Origin: Caballeronia ptereochthonis
GTDB taxonomy: Bacteria; Pseudomonadota; Gammaproteobacteria; Burkholderiales; Burkholderiaceae
Assembly (NCBI RefSeq): GCF_001545075.1
Contig: NZ_FCOB02000011.1
Location: forward strand, 1-64,000
Length of the DNA stretch: 64,000 bases
Direction of reading: 5' to 3'
Part shown: in pieces, positions 1 to 8,306 of the stretch
Layout: every line of letters begins with the position of its first letter
Position numbering within the stretch: the stretch's first letter is position 1
Notes under the pieces: model-generated
Database searches by the model: none
Told to the model about the DNA's origin: nothing
The model's input: the letters and a program-made list of their open reading frames with translations, nothing else
Made by a program: the position numbers and the translations under genes

Positions 1-74
1 ACTACATCGGCTGGCTGCACTTCCAGACCATCTGGAACGACCTCGTCGCCACGCAGCCCGACATGTTCGACTGA
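1..74 (+). CDS. C-terminal end of an unidentified protein (cut by window edge)
   Basis: An open frame enters from the left edge (complete codons from position 3) and ends at TGA 72-74, giving 23 residues that finish in ...QPDMFD. It is followed about 40 bases later by a strong terminator on the same strand, which supports a genuine gene end. The fragment is too short to assign a family. Confidence 0.5.
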   Translation, partial: YIGWLHFQTIWNDLVATQPDMFD

Positions 75-114
75 TCCTTTCTTGCAACAACGGTCTTCAA
101 AGGGCTTTGCATGA

Positions 115-154
115 AACGGGCGATGCGATGTGAGCCGCATCGCCCGTTCTGTTT
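115..154 (+). terminator. Rho-independent terminator
   Basis: A perfect 13-bp stem (115-127 pairs with 136-148, core GGGCGATGCG) with an 8-nt loop, followed by a T-rich tail. It closes the gene ending at 74. Confidence 0.8.
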
Positions 155-199
155 ATTCCGTATGCGGCGCGATGCCTGCAGCGACTCCAGCACACCCTG

Positions 200-221
200 C
201 TTTTATGTGCGCCAGCGCACG
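200..221. promoter_or_regulatory. Dyad motif, copy 1
   Basis: CTTTTATGTGCG, then CC, then AGCGCACG. The core is GTGCG-N4-CGCAC. The same 22-bp element with only the two middle bases changed is at 12939-12960, and a degraded half is at 16873-16894. All three lie in non-coding DNA beside polysaccharide genes, so a common regulator site is a reasonable inference. Confidence 0.45.
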
Positions 222-412
222 CTTCGCGCGTTCGGGAATGCACCATTGTCGGAAGCGCACTCAAGCGGCGCAACACGCGTTAGTGTCTCCACCCCCGGTC
301 TGATCGATCAAGACTGACGATAGCGATCGTGTCGATTGCGGTCGCGTCGAATCGAGGCAAGAATACGAAACGGAATGCCCCAGGGCGCAGTTCACGCATC
401 TTCTTTTCGATC

Positions 413-1498
413 ATGAAAAACCTAGCATTGCGCAAGAACTCCGCCTCGATGGGCGCGAGCCGCACAGGGAGCGGCGAGCCGCCCTATTTGCTCACGCCCG
501 CCGGATGGGCGTTCGTGCTGCTTGCGTCTTACGTCATATGGTTTCTCGTCACGTCCGGCCGGCCGGTGCCCACGTTGCCCGATCAGGACTCGTATCTCGA
601 GTATTTCCAGCTCACAGGTCCGGACTGGTTTTCTGACTATGTCCAGCGTCACCCGCTCGGCCTCGGCTTCATTCCGCGCATTATTACCGACGAGCTCGGC
701 TGGCGGCTGTGGATCATCCTCGTCAACTGGTTCGGCTTCACGCCCGATGGCGCGATCAGGCTCACGGTCGGGCTGGCCAACGGTCTCGTGTTCTGCTCGC
801 TCGCACGCTTGCGTCGTCCGCTGCTGGGACTCGTGTTGTGGATAGTGATTCCAACGGCGCTCGCCGTCACGGGGCTGTACCAGATCAGGCAAGGCTTCGC
901 GTTTGGCGTCGCGATGATGTTTTGCGTCGTGCTGCGCCGCCCGGTGCTGGGCCTGTTGATCGCGAGCACCATTCACACGACGATGGCATTCCCCGCTATC
1001 TTGCTGATCGTCGCGCGCCTGAGCGGCCCGAACAACCGCATCGCGATTCCGGCCGTCGGCATCGCGGGCGCGCTGTTGTCCTTGAGCGCGCCGATGCTGT
1101 TCGACGCCTTCGGCGGCCGGCGTATCGCTGACTATGCGGGTTATCAGGCGGAGTTCTCCGTCAACCTGCTCGTCCTCATGTTGTCGTACTGCTTCGCCTC
1201 CGCGCTCCTCATCATGTCGATCCGGTACGTTCGGCCGCTGTACATGCGTTCCCCGCTGCGCGAACTGGGGCTCATGCATCTGGGCCTCATCGCTTACCTC
1301 GTCTGCGCGTTCCTGTTTTTTCCATTCGGCAAGGACCGGGTCTTCTACCTCATCTCCCTCCTTCTTCCGTTCTTCCTCCAGGAGATACGGGTCAGGAGCA
1401 CCATCACGCTCTGGATGACGGCCGTGCTGTACGTCATGATCATGGCGGACGTCTATCTCGCCTATCAGAAAGGCGTGTTCTACTACTTCGTGGGATAG
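413..1498 (+). CDS. EpsG-family / Wzy-like polysaccharide polymerase
   Basis: A 361-residue polytopic membrane protein with about nine or ten hydrophobic segments from residue 25 to the end, short polar loops and a YYFVG C-terminus. The overall pattern is that of EpsG-type proteins that polymerise exopolysaccharide repeat units at the inner membrane. I chose ATG 413 rather than the in-frame ATG 329 because the 28 extra residues are basic and low in hydrophobicity, and the hydrophobic pattern starts soon after 413. It stands alone, with ppnP downstream. A Wzx-like flippase and the rest of a polysaccharide locus begin 8 kb away, and no other polymerase candidate is visible there, so it may be the Wzy of that system. 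The family assignment rests on topology rather than on a catalytic motif. Confidence 0.6.
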   Translation: MKNLALRKNSASMGASRTGSGEPPYLLTPAGWAFVLLASYVIWFLVTSGRPVPTLPDQDSYLEYFQLTGPDWFSDYVQRHPLGLGFIPRIITDELGWRLWIILVNWFGFTPDGAIRLTVGLANGLVFCSLARLRRPLLGLVLWIVIPTALAVTGLYQIRQGFAFGVAMMFCVVLRRPVLGLLIASTIHTTMAFPAILLIVARLSGPNNRIAIPAVGIAGALLSLSAPMLFDAFGGRRIADYAGYQAEFSVNLLVLMLSYCFASALLIMSIRYVRPLYMRSPLRELGLMHLGLIAYLVCAFLFFPFGKDRVFYLISLLLPFFLQEIRVRSTITLWMTAVLYVMIMADVYLAYQKGVFYYFVG

Positions 1499-1614
1499 CA
1501 CGAACCGGCGCTCCAGCGAGCCGCATCCCGGCCGCGGCCTGTATGATGGCGGGCCTGCGCGAGCATGAGCCTCGCGCGCCGCATCCACATCCGCTGACTT
1601 CAAGGAAGACCGCC

Positions 1615-1935
1615 ATGACGGCCGCATCGCAATTCGATCAGGTTTCCGTTATCAAACGCGCCAACGTGTATTTCGACGGCAAGTGCGTGTCGCACACCGT
1701 GCTCTTCGCCGACGGCACGAAGAAGACACTCGGCGTGATTCTGCCGGGCACGCTCAACTTCGGCACCGATGCGCCCGAATTGATGGAAGTGCAGGCCGGG
1801 AAGTGCCGGATCCGCCTGGAAGGCAGCGACGAGTGGAAGACCTACGGCGCGGGCGAATCCTTCCGGGTGCCGGGCAAGAGCCGCTTCGATATCGACGTGA
1901 TCGAAACGCTCGACTACGTCTGCAGCTATCTCTGA
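1615..1935 (+). CDS. ppnP: Pyrimidine/purine nucleoside phosphorylase
   Basis: A 106-residue single-domain cupin of the PpnP (YaiE, DUF1255) family, the normal full length. It catalyses phosphorolysis of several purine and pyrimidine nucleosides to base and ribose-1-phosphate in the cytosol. Diagnostic stretches are the N-terminal [13 protein letters not shown], then [11 protein letters not shown] and the C-terminal DYVCSYL. ATG 1615 matches the family N-terminus; the in-frame upstream ATG 1543 would add a low-complexity leader. The gene is monocistronic and ends in a strong terminator 7 bases downstream. Confidence 0.92.
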   Translation: MTAASQFDQVSVIKRANVYFDGKCVSHTVLFADGTKKTLGVILPGTLNFGTDAPELMEVQAGKCRIRLEGSDEWKTYGAGESFRVPGKSRFDIDVIETLDYVCSYL

Positions 1936-1941
1936 TGTGAA

Positions 1942-1970
1942 ACGGGCGCACGGAGCGCCCGTTTTTTTTT
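1942..1970 (+). terminator. Rho-independent terminator of ppnP
   Basis: 8-bp stem ACGGGCGC / GCGCCCGT around a short loop, followed by nine consecutive T. Confidence 0.9.
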
Positions 1971-2092
1971 CGAGGCCTTTCGCGGGCGCGGGCGTTCATC
2001 GACTTTCTGGTCGATCATTTCAGGGCGCCGTTCGTGCCGGTGCCGTTGGAAACCGGCAGGAAACGGACGATCCGCACGCGATGAGCGCACGG

Positions 2093-2148
2093 TTTGTCCA
2101 TTTTTTATCGATGTCCACGTTTCGTGTACAATTCTGAAAATTGGACAA
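2093..2148 (+). promoter_or_regulatory. Probable promoter/operator of the AbiE operon
   Basis: TTTGTCCA at 2093-2100 and TTGGACAA at 2141-2148 form an inverted pair flanking a good -10 candidate, TACAAT at 2127-2132, with a weak -35 (TTTATC, 2104-2109). AbiEi-type antitoxins are known to repress their own promoter through inverted repeats. That this pair is the operator is inference. Confidence 0.45.
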
Positions 2149-2160
2149 CCGGACTTCGTC

Positions 2161-3177
2161 ATGCCGCCGCGCGCCGATCGTCAACTGGAGCAAATGGTCG
2201 AAGCGGCCGCCGCCGCCTTCAGTGATGCGACCGGACTCACCGCACGCCGCGTGAAGCCGCCGGCGGGCGGCGCATACGACGCCGCCATCGAATTCCGCAT
2301 CGGAACCGCGCGCTTCAGGCGTCCCGTCATCGTGCGGGAAATCGTCGACCGATACAGCGCGTTGTCGGCCATCGGCACATCGGACAGCGCAAATCCCACG
2401 CTCGTCACCACGCATCTCTCGCCGCACATGATCCAGGCGTGCCGCGACATGCACGTCGACGCGCTCGACCTCGCCGGCAACGCGAGCCTCATCGAAGGCA
2501 ACAGCGTCGTGATCGTTTCCGGCCGCCCGCGCGTCGCCGAAAGCAAAACGCGCCGCTCGCGAACGTGGACGAAGTCGACGTTGCGCGTCACGCTCGCCTT
2601 GCTCATCACGCCGCCGCTACTGGAACGCGGCTACCGCGACATCGCGCAGATTGCCCGCGTCAGCCACGGCACGGTGCAGAACGCCGTGCGTGCGCTGGTC
2701 GAGCATCGCGATGTCTTCGAGCGTCCCGACGGCCGCGGCCTGCAGTTCGCCGACCGGGAACGGCTGATCGACGAATGGGTCACCCTGTATCCGCGCCAGT
2801 TGCGCGAATCGCTCGTGCTCGGACGCTACCGCGCCGACTCGAACGACTGGTGGCGCGATGTGCCCGGGTTGCCGGGCCAGTGCCAGTTCGGCGGCGAGCC
2901 CGCCGCGGCGATCCTCACGGAATATCTGAAGCCGGCGACGGTCACTGCCTACTGCGCCGACGCCGTGCCGCGCGAATGGATCATGCAGGCGCGGCTGCGT
3001 CCCGACCCCGCCGGAAACGTCGAATTCCTGCGCGCGCCCGTGAAGCTCGCACCCGTCGACGGACTTCCGCCGAACGTCGTCGCGCCGCTGCTCGTTTATG
3101 CCGATCTCGTCGGAAGCGGCGACCCGCGCAATCTCGAAACCGCCAGGATGCTGCGTGAACGCTACCTTGCCGCTTGA
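2161..3177 (+). CDS. Type IV toxin-antitoxin AbiEi-family antitoxin
   Basis: A 338-residue protein resembling the long AbiEi-type antitoxins of proteobacteria (COG4861-like). A central winged-helix region around residues 140-190 reads ...ALLITPPLLERGYRDIAQIARVSHG, followed by a C-terminal part that in this family binds or neutralises the partner. It overlaps the toxin gene start, the typical arrangement for stoichiometric coupling. In the family, antitoxin and toxin do not form a stable complex; the antitoxin acts antagonistically and represses the operon. The ATG at 2161 lies only about 25 bases after a -10 candidate, so the leader is short and no strong ribosome binding site is seen. Confidence 0.72.
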   Translation: MPPRADRQLEQMVEAAAAAFSDATGLTARRVKPPAGGAYDAAIEFRIGTARFRRPVIVREIVDRYSALSAIGTSDSANPTLVTTHLSPHMIQACRDMHVDALDLAGNASLIEGNSVVIVSGRPRVAESKTRRSRTWTKSTLRVTLALLITPPLLERGYRDIAQIARVSHGTVQNAVRALVEHRDVFERPDGRGLQFADRERLIDEWVTLYPRQLRESLVLGRYRADSNDWWRDVPGLPGQCQFGGEPAAAILTEYLKPATVTAYCADAVPREWIMQARLRPDPAGNVEFLRAPVKLAPVDGLPPNVVAPLLVYADLVGSGDPRNLETARMLRERYLAA

Positions 3178-4036
3178 ATTGCTGCCCCATCGGCCGCTCG
3201 CCGCAACGACCGCCGCGATGCTGCGGGAAGTCGTCGCCGCGTCGGAGGCGACGCACATCGCGTGGTTCGTCGGCGGCGCGAGCGCGCGCGACATCCTGCT
3301 CACGCACGTCCACGACATCGAGGCGATCCGCGCGACCGCCGACGTCGACATCGGCATTTCGATTCAAGGCTGGACCGGACACGACGCGTTGCGCCGCACG
3401 CTGCTCGCATCGGGAAATTTCAAGGCGCCGAAAGGCTCGGCGCATCGGCTGAATTACAGCGTGCCGAAGACCGGCGAGCGCACCTGGCTCGACATCGTGC
3501 CGTTCGGCGGCGTTCAGGACGCGCATGGCGAGATTGCGTGGCCGCCCGACTGGTCGGTGCGGATGAACGTCGCGGGCTTCCGGCAGGCGCTCGATGCGGC
3601 GCTTGCCGTGCGCATCGCGGCGGATCTGATCGTGCCGGTCGCGTCGCTGCCCGCGCAGGCGATGCTCAAGATCGTCGCGTGGCAGGACCGGCACGCGGCC
3701 GATCGCAAGGATGCGATCGACCTGCTCTTCCTGATGGCGCGCTACGCGCAGGCGGGCAACCTCGACCGGCTCTATTCCGATGCCTTCGACCTCGTCGAAC
3801 GGCACGGCCACGATCCGGACATCGCGGGCGCCGCGCTGCTCGGCCGCGATACGGCCGCCCTCGCCGGCGACGACGTCCGCGCACAGATTCTCGCGATCCT
3901 GCGCCTCGACGATCCCGCGCCGCCGATCCTCGCGCACATGCTTGGCGCCCGCATGCCGGTCTTCGAGGCCGATACGGGCGAAAGAATCGCCGCGCTCTTC
4001 GACGCGTTCAGGCTGGAATTCCGCGAGTCCGCATAA
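3155..4036 (+). CDS. AbiEii/AbiGii-family nucleotidyltransferase toxin
   Basis: A 293-residue polymerase-beta-fold nucleotidyltransferase. Near the N-terminus is the family's GG.S..D-type motif (FVGGASARDILL), followed by a DVDIGI acidic pair and a later K..R/D region (WQDRHAADRKDAIDLL) as in AbiEii proteins. These toxins transfer nucleotides to RNA targets (tRNA for characterised members) and arrest growth, giving phage defence or replicon stabilisation. I chose GTG 3155 because AGGA lies 7-8 bases upstream; the ATG at 3098 would give a 79-base overlap with no such site. The 23-base overlap with the antitoxin gene indicates translational coupling. It ends only 9 bases from the convergent acdS. 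Confidence 0.75.
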   Translation: MNATLPLELLPHRPLAATTAAMLREVVAASEATHIAWFVGGASARDILLTHVHDIEAIRATADVDIGISIQGWTGHDALRRTLLASGNFKAPKGSAHRLNYSVPKTGERTWLDIVPFGGVQDAHGEIAWPPDWSVRMNVAGFRQALDAALAVRIAADLIVPVASLPAQAMLKIVAWQDRHAADRKDAIDLLFLMARYAQAGNLDRLYSDAFDLVERHGHDPDIAGAALLGRDTAALAGDDVRAQILAILRLDDPAPPILAHMLGARMPVFEADTGERIAALFDAFRLEFRESA

Positions 4037-4045
4037 AGAAAGGCA

Positions 4046-5062
4046 TCAACCGTTGCGGAACAGATAGCTGTACGCGTTGAGCGCGGGCACGCCGCCGAGA
4101 TGCGCGTAAAGCACCTTCGAGCCTTCGGGGAATTCGCCGTTGCGCACCATCTGGATCATGCCGTCCATCGACTTGCCTTCGTAGACGGGATCGGTCAGCA
4201 CGCCTTCGAGCCGCGCGCAAAGGCGGATCGCCTCCAGCGTGCCTTCGTTGGGCAGACCATATTCAGGGCCGCCGAAACGCGTGTCGAGGATCACATCCTC
4301 GCGCGTGATGTCCTGACCGAGATCGACCAGCTCCGCCGTATGCTTGGCGATGCGCAGGATCTGATCGTGCGTCTGCGCGGGCTTCGCCGATGCATCGATG
4401 CCGATGACGCGCCGCGCGCGCCCATCCGCCGCGAAGCCGACGACCATGCCCGCCTGCGTGCTGCCCGTCACCGAGCACACGACGACGTAGTCGAACCTGA
4501 AGCCGAGCTGCGCCTCCTGCGCGCGCACCTCTTCCGCGAATCCGACGAAGCCGAGACCGCCGAGCGGATGCTCCGAGCAGCCCGCCGGAACCGGAAACGG
4601 CTTGCCGCCCGCCGCGCGCACGCTTTCCATCGCGTCCTGCCAGCTCTTGCGAATGCCGATATCGAAGCCATCGGGAACGAGCCGCACATCCGCACCCATC
4701 ATGCGCGACATCTGGATATTGCCGACCCGGTCGTACACCGCGTCGGAGTAATTGACCCAGTTCTCCTGCACGAGCACGCACTTCATGCCGAGATGCGCGG
4801 CCACTGCCGCGACCTGGCGCGTCTGGTTCGACTGCACGCCGCCGATCGACACGAGCGTGTCGCAGCCCTCGGCGAGCGCCTCGGGAATCAGATATTCGAG
4901 CTTGCGCGTCTTGTTGCCGCCGAAGGCGAGCCCGCTGTTGCAGTCCTCGCGCTTCGCGTACAGCTCCACCTTGCCGCCGAGATGCGCGGAAAGGCGCTTA
5001 AGCGGTTGGATGGGCGTCGGTCCGAAAGTGAGCGGATAGCGGGGAAAACGTTGCAGGTTCAT
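4046..5062 (-). CDS. acdS: 1-aminocyclopropane-1-carboxylate (ACC) deaminase
   Basis: A 338-residue PLP enzyme of the tryptophan synthase beta fold that converts ACC, the plant ethylene precursor, to alpha-ketobutyrate and ammonia. Key residues fall exactly at the numbering used for the Pseudomonas enzyme: K51 (GGNKTRK, PLP lysine), S78 (GGVQSNQTR), Y294 and E295 (DPVYEGKS) and L322 (YAHLGG). E295 and L322 are the pair that separates true ACC deaminases from D-cysteine desulfhydrases, so the call is strong. ATG 5062 gives the family N-terminus MNLQRF and length. It diverges from the Lrp-type regulator acdR, with an Lrp-like inverted repeat between them. Plant association is implied. Confidence 0.96.
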   Translation of the reverse strand: MNLQRFPRYPLTFGPTPIQPLKRLSAHLGGKVELYAKREDCNSGLAFGGNKTRKLEYLIPEALAEGCDTLVSIGGVQSNQTRQVAAVAAHLGMKCVLVQENWVNYSDAVYDRVGNIQMSRMMGADVRLVPDGFDIGIRKSWQDAMESVRAAGGKPFPVPAGCSEHPLGGLGFVGFAEEVRAQEAQLGFRFDYVVVCSVTGSTQAGMVVGFAADGRARRVIGIDASAKPAQTHDQILRIAKHTAELVDLGQDITREDVILDTRFGGPEYGLPNEGTLEAIRLCARLEGVLTDPVYEGKSMDGMIQMVRNGEFPEGSKVLYAHLGGVPALNAYSYLFRNG

Positions 5063-5199
5063 GATCGGCATCCTCGTAATGGTGGGACTACGGCCGCCGC
5101 GCACGCGGCAACGCCTGAGCACAATCGTAGAGATTCCCACCCTCCACCGGGTTGCAAAAAAAAGCTGTTCGACCTAACGTTTCTGGATGTCCTCCCCTC

Positions 5200-5222
5200 T
5201 TTGCGAACTTTCGTTTCGCAAA
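5200..5222. promoter_or_regulatory. Lrp-type operator in the acdS-acdR intergenic region
   Basis: TTTGCGAA (5200-5207) and TTCGCAAA (5215-5222) form a perfect 8-bp inverted repeat with a 7-base spacer, 17 bases before the acdR start and about 140 bases from the acdS start. Divergent acdS/acdR pairs are known to be controlled by AcdR through an Lrp box here. The assignment is from position and symmetry. Confidence 0.7.
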
Positions 5223-5238
5223 ATCCCGCTCTGACGCA

Positions 5239-5766
5239 ATGAAAAAAACTACCCTCGACCGAAGGCCGCACCCGGCGGGCGTTCAGACCGATCGCGTCGA
5301 TCGCGCGATCCTGCGTCAGTTGCAGCGCGATGCGTCGATCTCCAACGTCGCGCTCGCCGAGAAGGTCAATCTGAGCCCGCCCGCGTGCCTGCGGCGCGTC
5401 GAGCGGCTGCGCGAGGCCGGGCTGATCCGCGCGACCGTCGCCCTGCTCGACCCGAAGGCGCTCGATGCGGGCATGCTCGTGCTGATCGGCGTGATCCTCG
5501 ACCGCTCCACGCCGGACTCCTTCGCCGCGTTCGAGAAGGCGGCGCAGAAGGTGCCGGGCTGCATGGAGTGCCATGTCGTGACGGGCGAGTTCGACTTCTT
5601 CATGCTGATCCGCACGCGCGACAGCGAAAGCTTCAACCGTCTCCATGCCGAGAAACTGCTCTATCTGCCGGGCGTGCGGCAGATCCGCACCTTCGTCGTC
5701 CTGCGCGAGATTCTCTCCACGACGGCGTTTCCGATCGGCGAATCCGCGGGAACGAGGGCGGCGTGA
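5239..5766 (+). CDS. acdR: Lrp/AsnC-family regulator of acdS
   Basis: A 175-residue protein with an N-terminal AsnC-type helix-turn-helix (about residues 18-65, ILRQLQRDASISNVALAEKV...SPPACLRRV) and a C-terminal RAM ligand-binding domain ending in the ...GVRQIRTFVVLREI pattern. It is encoded divergently from acdS, the standard AcdR arrangement; AcdR activates acdS in response to ACC. ATG 5239 gives the family length; the in-frame upstream start 5152 would run through the operator. The neighbouring PBP gene is on the same strand but separated by 98 bases. Confidence 0.9.
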   Translation: MKKTTLDRRPHPAGVQTDRVDRAILRQLQRDASISNVALAEKVNLSPPACLRRVERLREAGLIRATVALLDPKALDAGMLVLIGVILDRSTPDSFAAFEKAAQKVPGCMECHVVTGEFDFFMLIRTRDSESFNRLHAEKLLYLPGVRQIRTFVVLREILSTTAFPIGESAGTRAA

Positions 5767-5864
5767 TAGCGGCCAGGCGCGGAAATAGACCACCCGCGCG
5801 GCAAGCCTGCTGAAAAATTACGCTACGATTCTGGGTTTTCCATGTCTGGACATCCCGTTTCGTT

Positions 5865-8225
5865 GTGACCGCGTCCGATTTCAAAGCCAGGGCCCGAGCG
5901 GTTCTGGCCCGCCTTCTACCTTGGCTGCGCCCGCATCTGCGGCCTCGCACGCTGCTCGTTCTGCCCCCGCTCTTCTTGCTCTATGTGCTGGTGCTGATTC
6001 CGTTCACGCCCGGCATCCGCGATATCCGCAAGGCAAAGGTCGACCAGCCGGCGCAGATCTATTCCGCCGATGGCAAGCTGCTCGCCGAGTTCAAGCCCAC
6101 GCACCGCGAGTGGGTGAGCCTCAAGGAAATCTCGCCGCAGGCGATCGACGCGCTCATCGCGACGGAAGACCGGCGCTTCTATCGGCATCACGGCATCGAC
6201 TTCGGGCGAACGGCATCGGCGGCGCTGCATACGTTCTCGGGCGACCGGCAAGGCGGCTCGACGCTCACGCAGCAGCTCGCGCGCAACCTGTATCCGGAAG
6301 AAATCGGCCGCTCGCAGACGCTCACGCGCAAGCTGAAGGAAGCGATCACCGCATTCAAGATCGAAGCGGTCTATTCGAAGGACGAGATCCTCGAAACCTA
6401 TCTGAACACGGTGCCGTTCCTCTATAACGCGTACGGCATCGAAATGGCTGCCCGCACCTACTTCGGCAAATCCGCGGGCGAGCTCGATGCGCTCGAAAGC
6501 GCGACGCTCATCGGGATGCTGAAGGGCAACAGCTATTACAACCCGGTGATCAATCCGGAGCGCGCGCTGGACCGGCGCAACATCGTGCTCGGGCAAATGG
6601 TGAAGTTCGGCCATCTGCCGGCCGCGAAGCTCGATGCGCTCACGAAGCGCCCGCTGCGCATCGACTTCGAGCGGCAGACGGAGGAGCCGGGCCGCGCGCC
6701 GCACTTCGCGCAGCAGTTGCGCAAGTGGCTCATCGCCTGGGCCGACGACAACGACTACAACATCTATTCGGATGGCCTCGTCGTGCGCACGACCATCGAC
6801 TCGCGCCTGCAGACGATGGCGACGAACGCGCTCGCATTGCAGGGCAATCAGCTGCAATCGATCGCCAACGCCGCGTGGGGCGGACGCGGCGGCTGCGCGA
6901 ACGCGAACGCGGATCTCGCGCATGCGTTCATCCGCGAGACGAGCGACTATCGCGCGGCGCACGACGGCGGCATGAGCGATGCCGACGCCCTCAAAAAACT
7001 AAGCACGGACCGCGCATTCATGCAGACGCTGTGCGAGAACAAGACGCGCGTGCAAGCCGCGTTCGTCGCGCTCGATCCGCGCAACGGCCAGATCAAGGCG
7101 TGGGTCGGCAGCCGCGACTTCACACAGGACCCGTTCGACCACGTGGCGCAGGCGCGCCGCCAGCCCGGCTCGACGTTCAAGCCCTTCGTCTACGGCGCGG
7201 CGTTCGAGCGCGGCGCGAAGCCGACCGACACGTTCGTCGATCAGGCCGTGGAGATTCCGGTGAAAGGCGCCGAAACATGGCGCCCGACCGACGACTCGCC
7301 GCCCTCGGGCCGGCCCGTCAGCCTGCGCGACGGCATCGCGTATTCGAAGAACCGCATCACCGCGCAGCTGATGGAATCGGTCGGGCCCGCACGCGTCGCG
7401 CGGCTCGCGCGCGACATGGGCGTGCGCGAGAGCCATCTCGACGAGGTGCCGTCACTCGCGCTGGGTACGAGCCCGGTGACGCTGAAGGAGATGGTGTCGG
7501 CGTACGGCACCATCGCCAATGACGGCAGCTACATCGAGCCGCTGCTCGTCACGCGCATCGAGAACCGGGACGGCGAGGTGCTCGCGCAGTTCGAGAGCGC
7601 ACCCGAACGCGCGCTTTCGGTCGACGCCACGCGCAAGCTCGTCGACGTGATGCGCGACGTCGTCAATCGCGGCACGGGCACGATGATCCGCACGCGCTTC
7701 GGCATTCGCGCCGATGTCGCGGGCAAGACCGGGACGACGCAGGACAACGCGGACGGCTGGTTCATTCTGATGCATCCGCAACTGGTGGCGGGCGCCTGGG
7801 TCGGCTTCAACGACAGCCGCGTCACGCTGCGCAGCGACTACTGGGGACAAGGCGCGCACAGCGCGCTGCCGATCGTCGGCGACTTCATGCAGCGCACGCT
7901 GCGCTCGCATCTGATCGACGCGCGCGTGCGTTTCGACACGCAGGAAACGCCGGGCAAATGGCAGACGTTCGTCACGCGCCTGCGCACGTGGATCGACGCA
8001 ACATTCTCGAAGGCGCCGAAGCCCGCCGCGCCGAAGAATGCGCAGACCACGGCGCAGCATCCGGCGCGCGCGAAGCGCGCGCCCGCGGAGCCGGCGGCCG
8101 AAGTAACCGAAGCGCCGCCGCAATCGCCGGTGTTCACGACGATGCCGCCGATCCTGCCCGCGCTGGGTGAAACTGCGAGCGCGGCGCAGGCGCCGTCCGA
8201 ACCTGCGTCCGCGCCGCGGCAATGA
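5865..8225 (+). CDS. Class A penicillin-binding protein (bifunctional PBP1-type)
   Basis: A 786-residue bifunctional peptidoglycan synthase anchored by one transmembrane segment (about residues 30-49). The GT51 glycosyltransferase carries E101 in TEDRRFY and GGSTLTQQLARN at 130-141. The transpeptidase carries the nucleophile S436 in STFK, the S494 KN motif and K621 TG. The order and motifs are complete, so it should be active. It has a cysteine-containing insertion between the two catalytic modules and an Ala/Pro-rich tail after about residue 710. The start is GTG 5865; no in-frame ATG lies nearby. It is monocistronic, 81 bases before a convergent regulator. It is likely an accessory PBP, since core mrcA-type genes normally lie on the main chromosome (inference). 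Confidence 0.93.
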   Translation: MTASDFKARARAVLARLLPWLRPHLRPRTLLVLPPLFLLYVLVLIPFTPGIRDIRKAKVDQPAQIYSADGKLLAEFKPTHREWVSLKEISPQAIDALIATEDRRFYRHHGIDFGRTASAALHTFSGDRQGGSTLTQQLARNLYPEEIGRSQTLTRKLKEAITAFKIEAVYSKDEILETYLNTVPFLYNAYGIEMAARTYFGKSAGELDALESATLIGMLKGNSYYNPVINPERALDRRNIVLGQMVKFGHLPAAKLDALTKRPLRIDFERQTEEPGRAPHFAQQLRKWLIAWADDNDYNIYSDGLVVRTTIDSRLQTMATNALALQGNQLQSIANAAWGGRGGCANANADLAHAFIRETSDYRAAHDGGMSDADALKKLSTDRAFMQTLCENKTRVQAAFVALDPRNGQIKAWVGSRDFTQDPFDHVAQARRQPGSTFKPFVYGAAFERGAKPTDTFVDQAVEIPVKGAETWRPTDDSPPSGRPVSLRDGIAYSKNRITAQLMESVGPARVARLARDMGVRESHLDEVPSLALGTSPVTLKEMVSAYGTIANDGSYIEPLLVTRIENRDGEVLAQFESAPERALSVDATRKLVDVMRDVVNRGTGTMIRTRFGIRADVAGKTGTTQDNADGWFILMHPQLVAGAWVGFNDSRVTLRSDYWGQGAHSALPIVGDFMQRTLRSHLIDARVRFDTQETPGKWQTFVTRLRTWIDATFSKAPKPAAPKNAQTTAQHPARAKRAPAEPAAEVTEAPPQSPVFTTMPPILPALGETASAAQAPSEPASAPRQ

Positions 8226-8306
8226 CGTTCACTCGTGGCTGATTCGTGCGTCAGCGACGAGCGAAGCCCGGCTCATCGCAAACCGGACGTACGAAAGCCC
8301 TTCGAA

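Larger units (their letters stand above)
75..412. other. Intergenic region with terminator and dyad motif
   Basis: No convincing gene. It holds the terminator of the upstream gene (115-154), then a dyad element at 200-221 that recurs at 12939-12960, and the presumed promoter of the EpsG-like gene. Short overlapping frames here have no recognisable family or ribosome binding site. Confidence 0.5.

Noticed and set aside
422..1627. Long minus-strand frame of 401 codons opposite the EpsG-like gene
   Set aside because: Low-complexity charged composition (His/Arg/Glu-rich), no family; a shadow of the plus-strand membrane protein gene in high-GC DNA.
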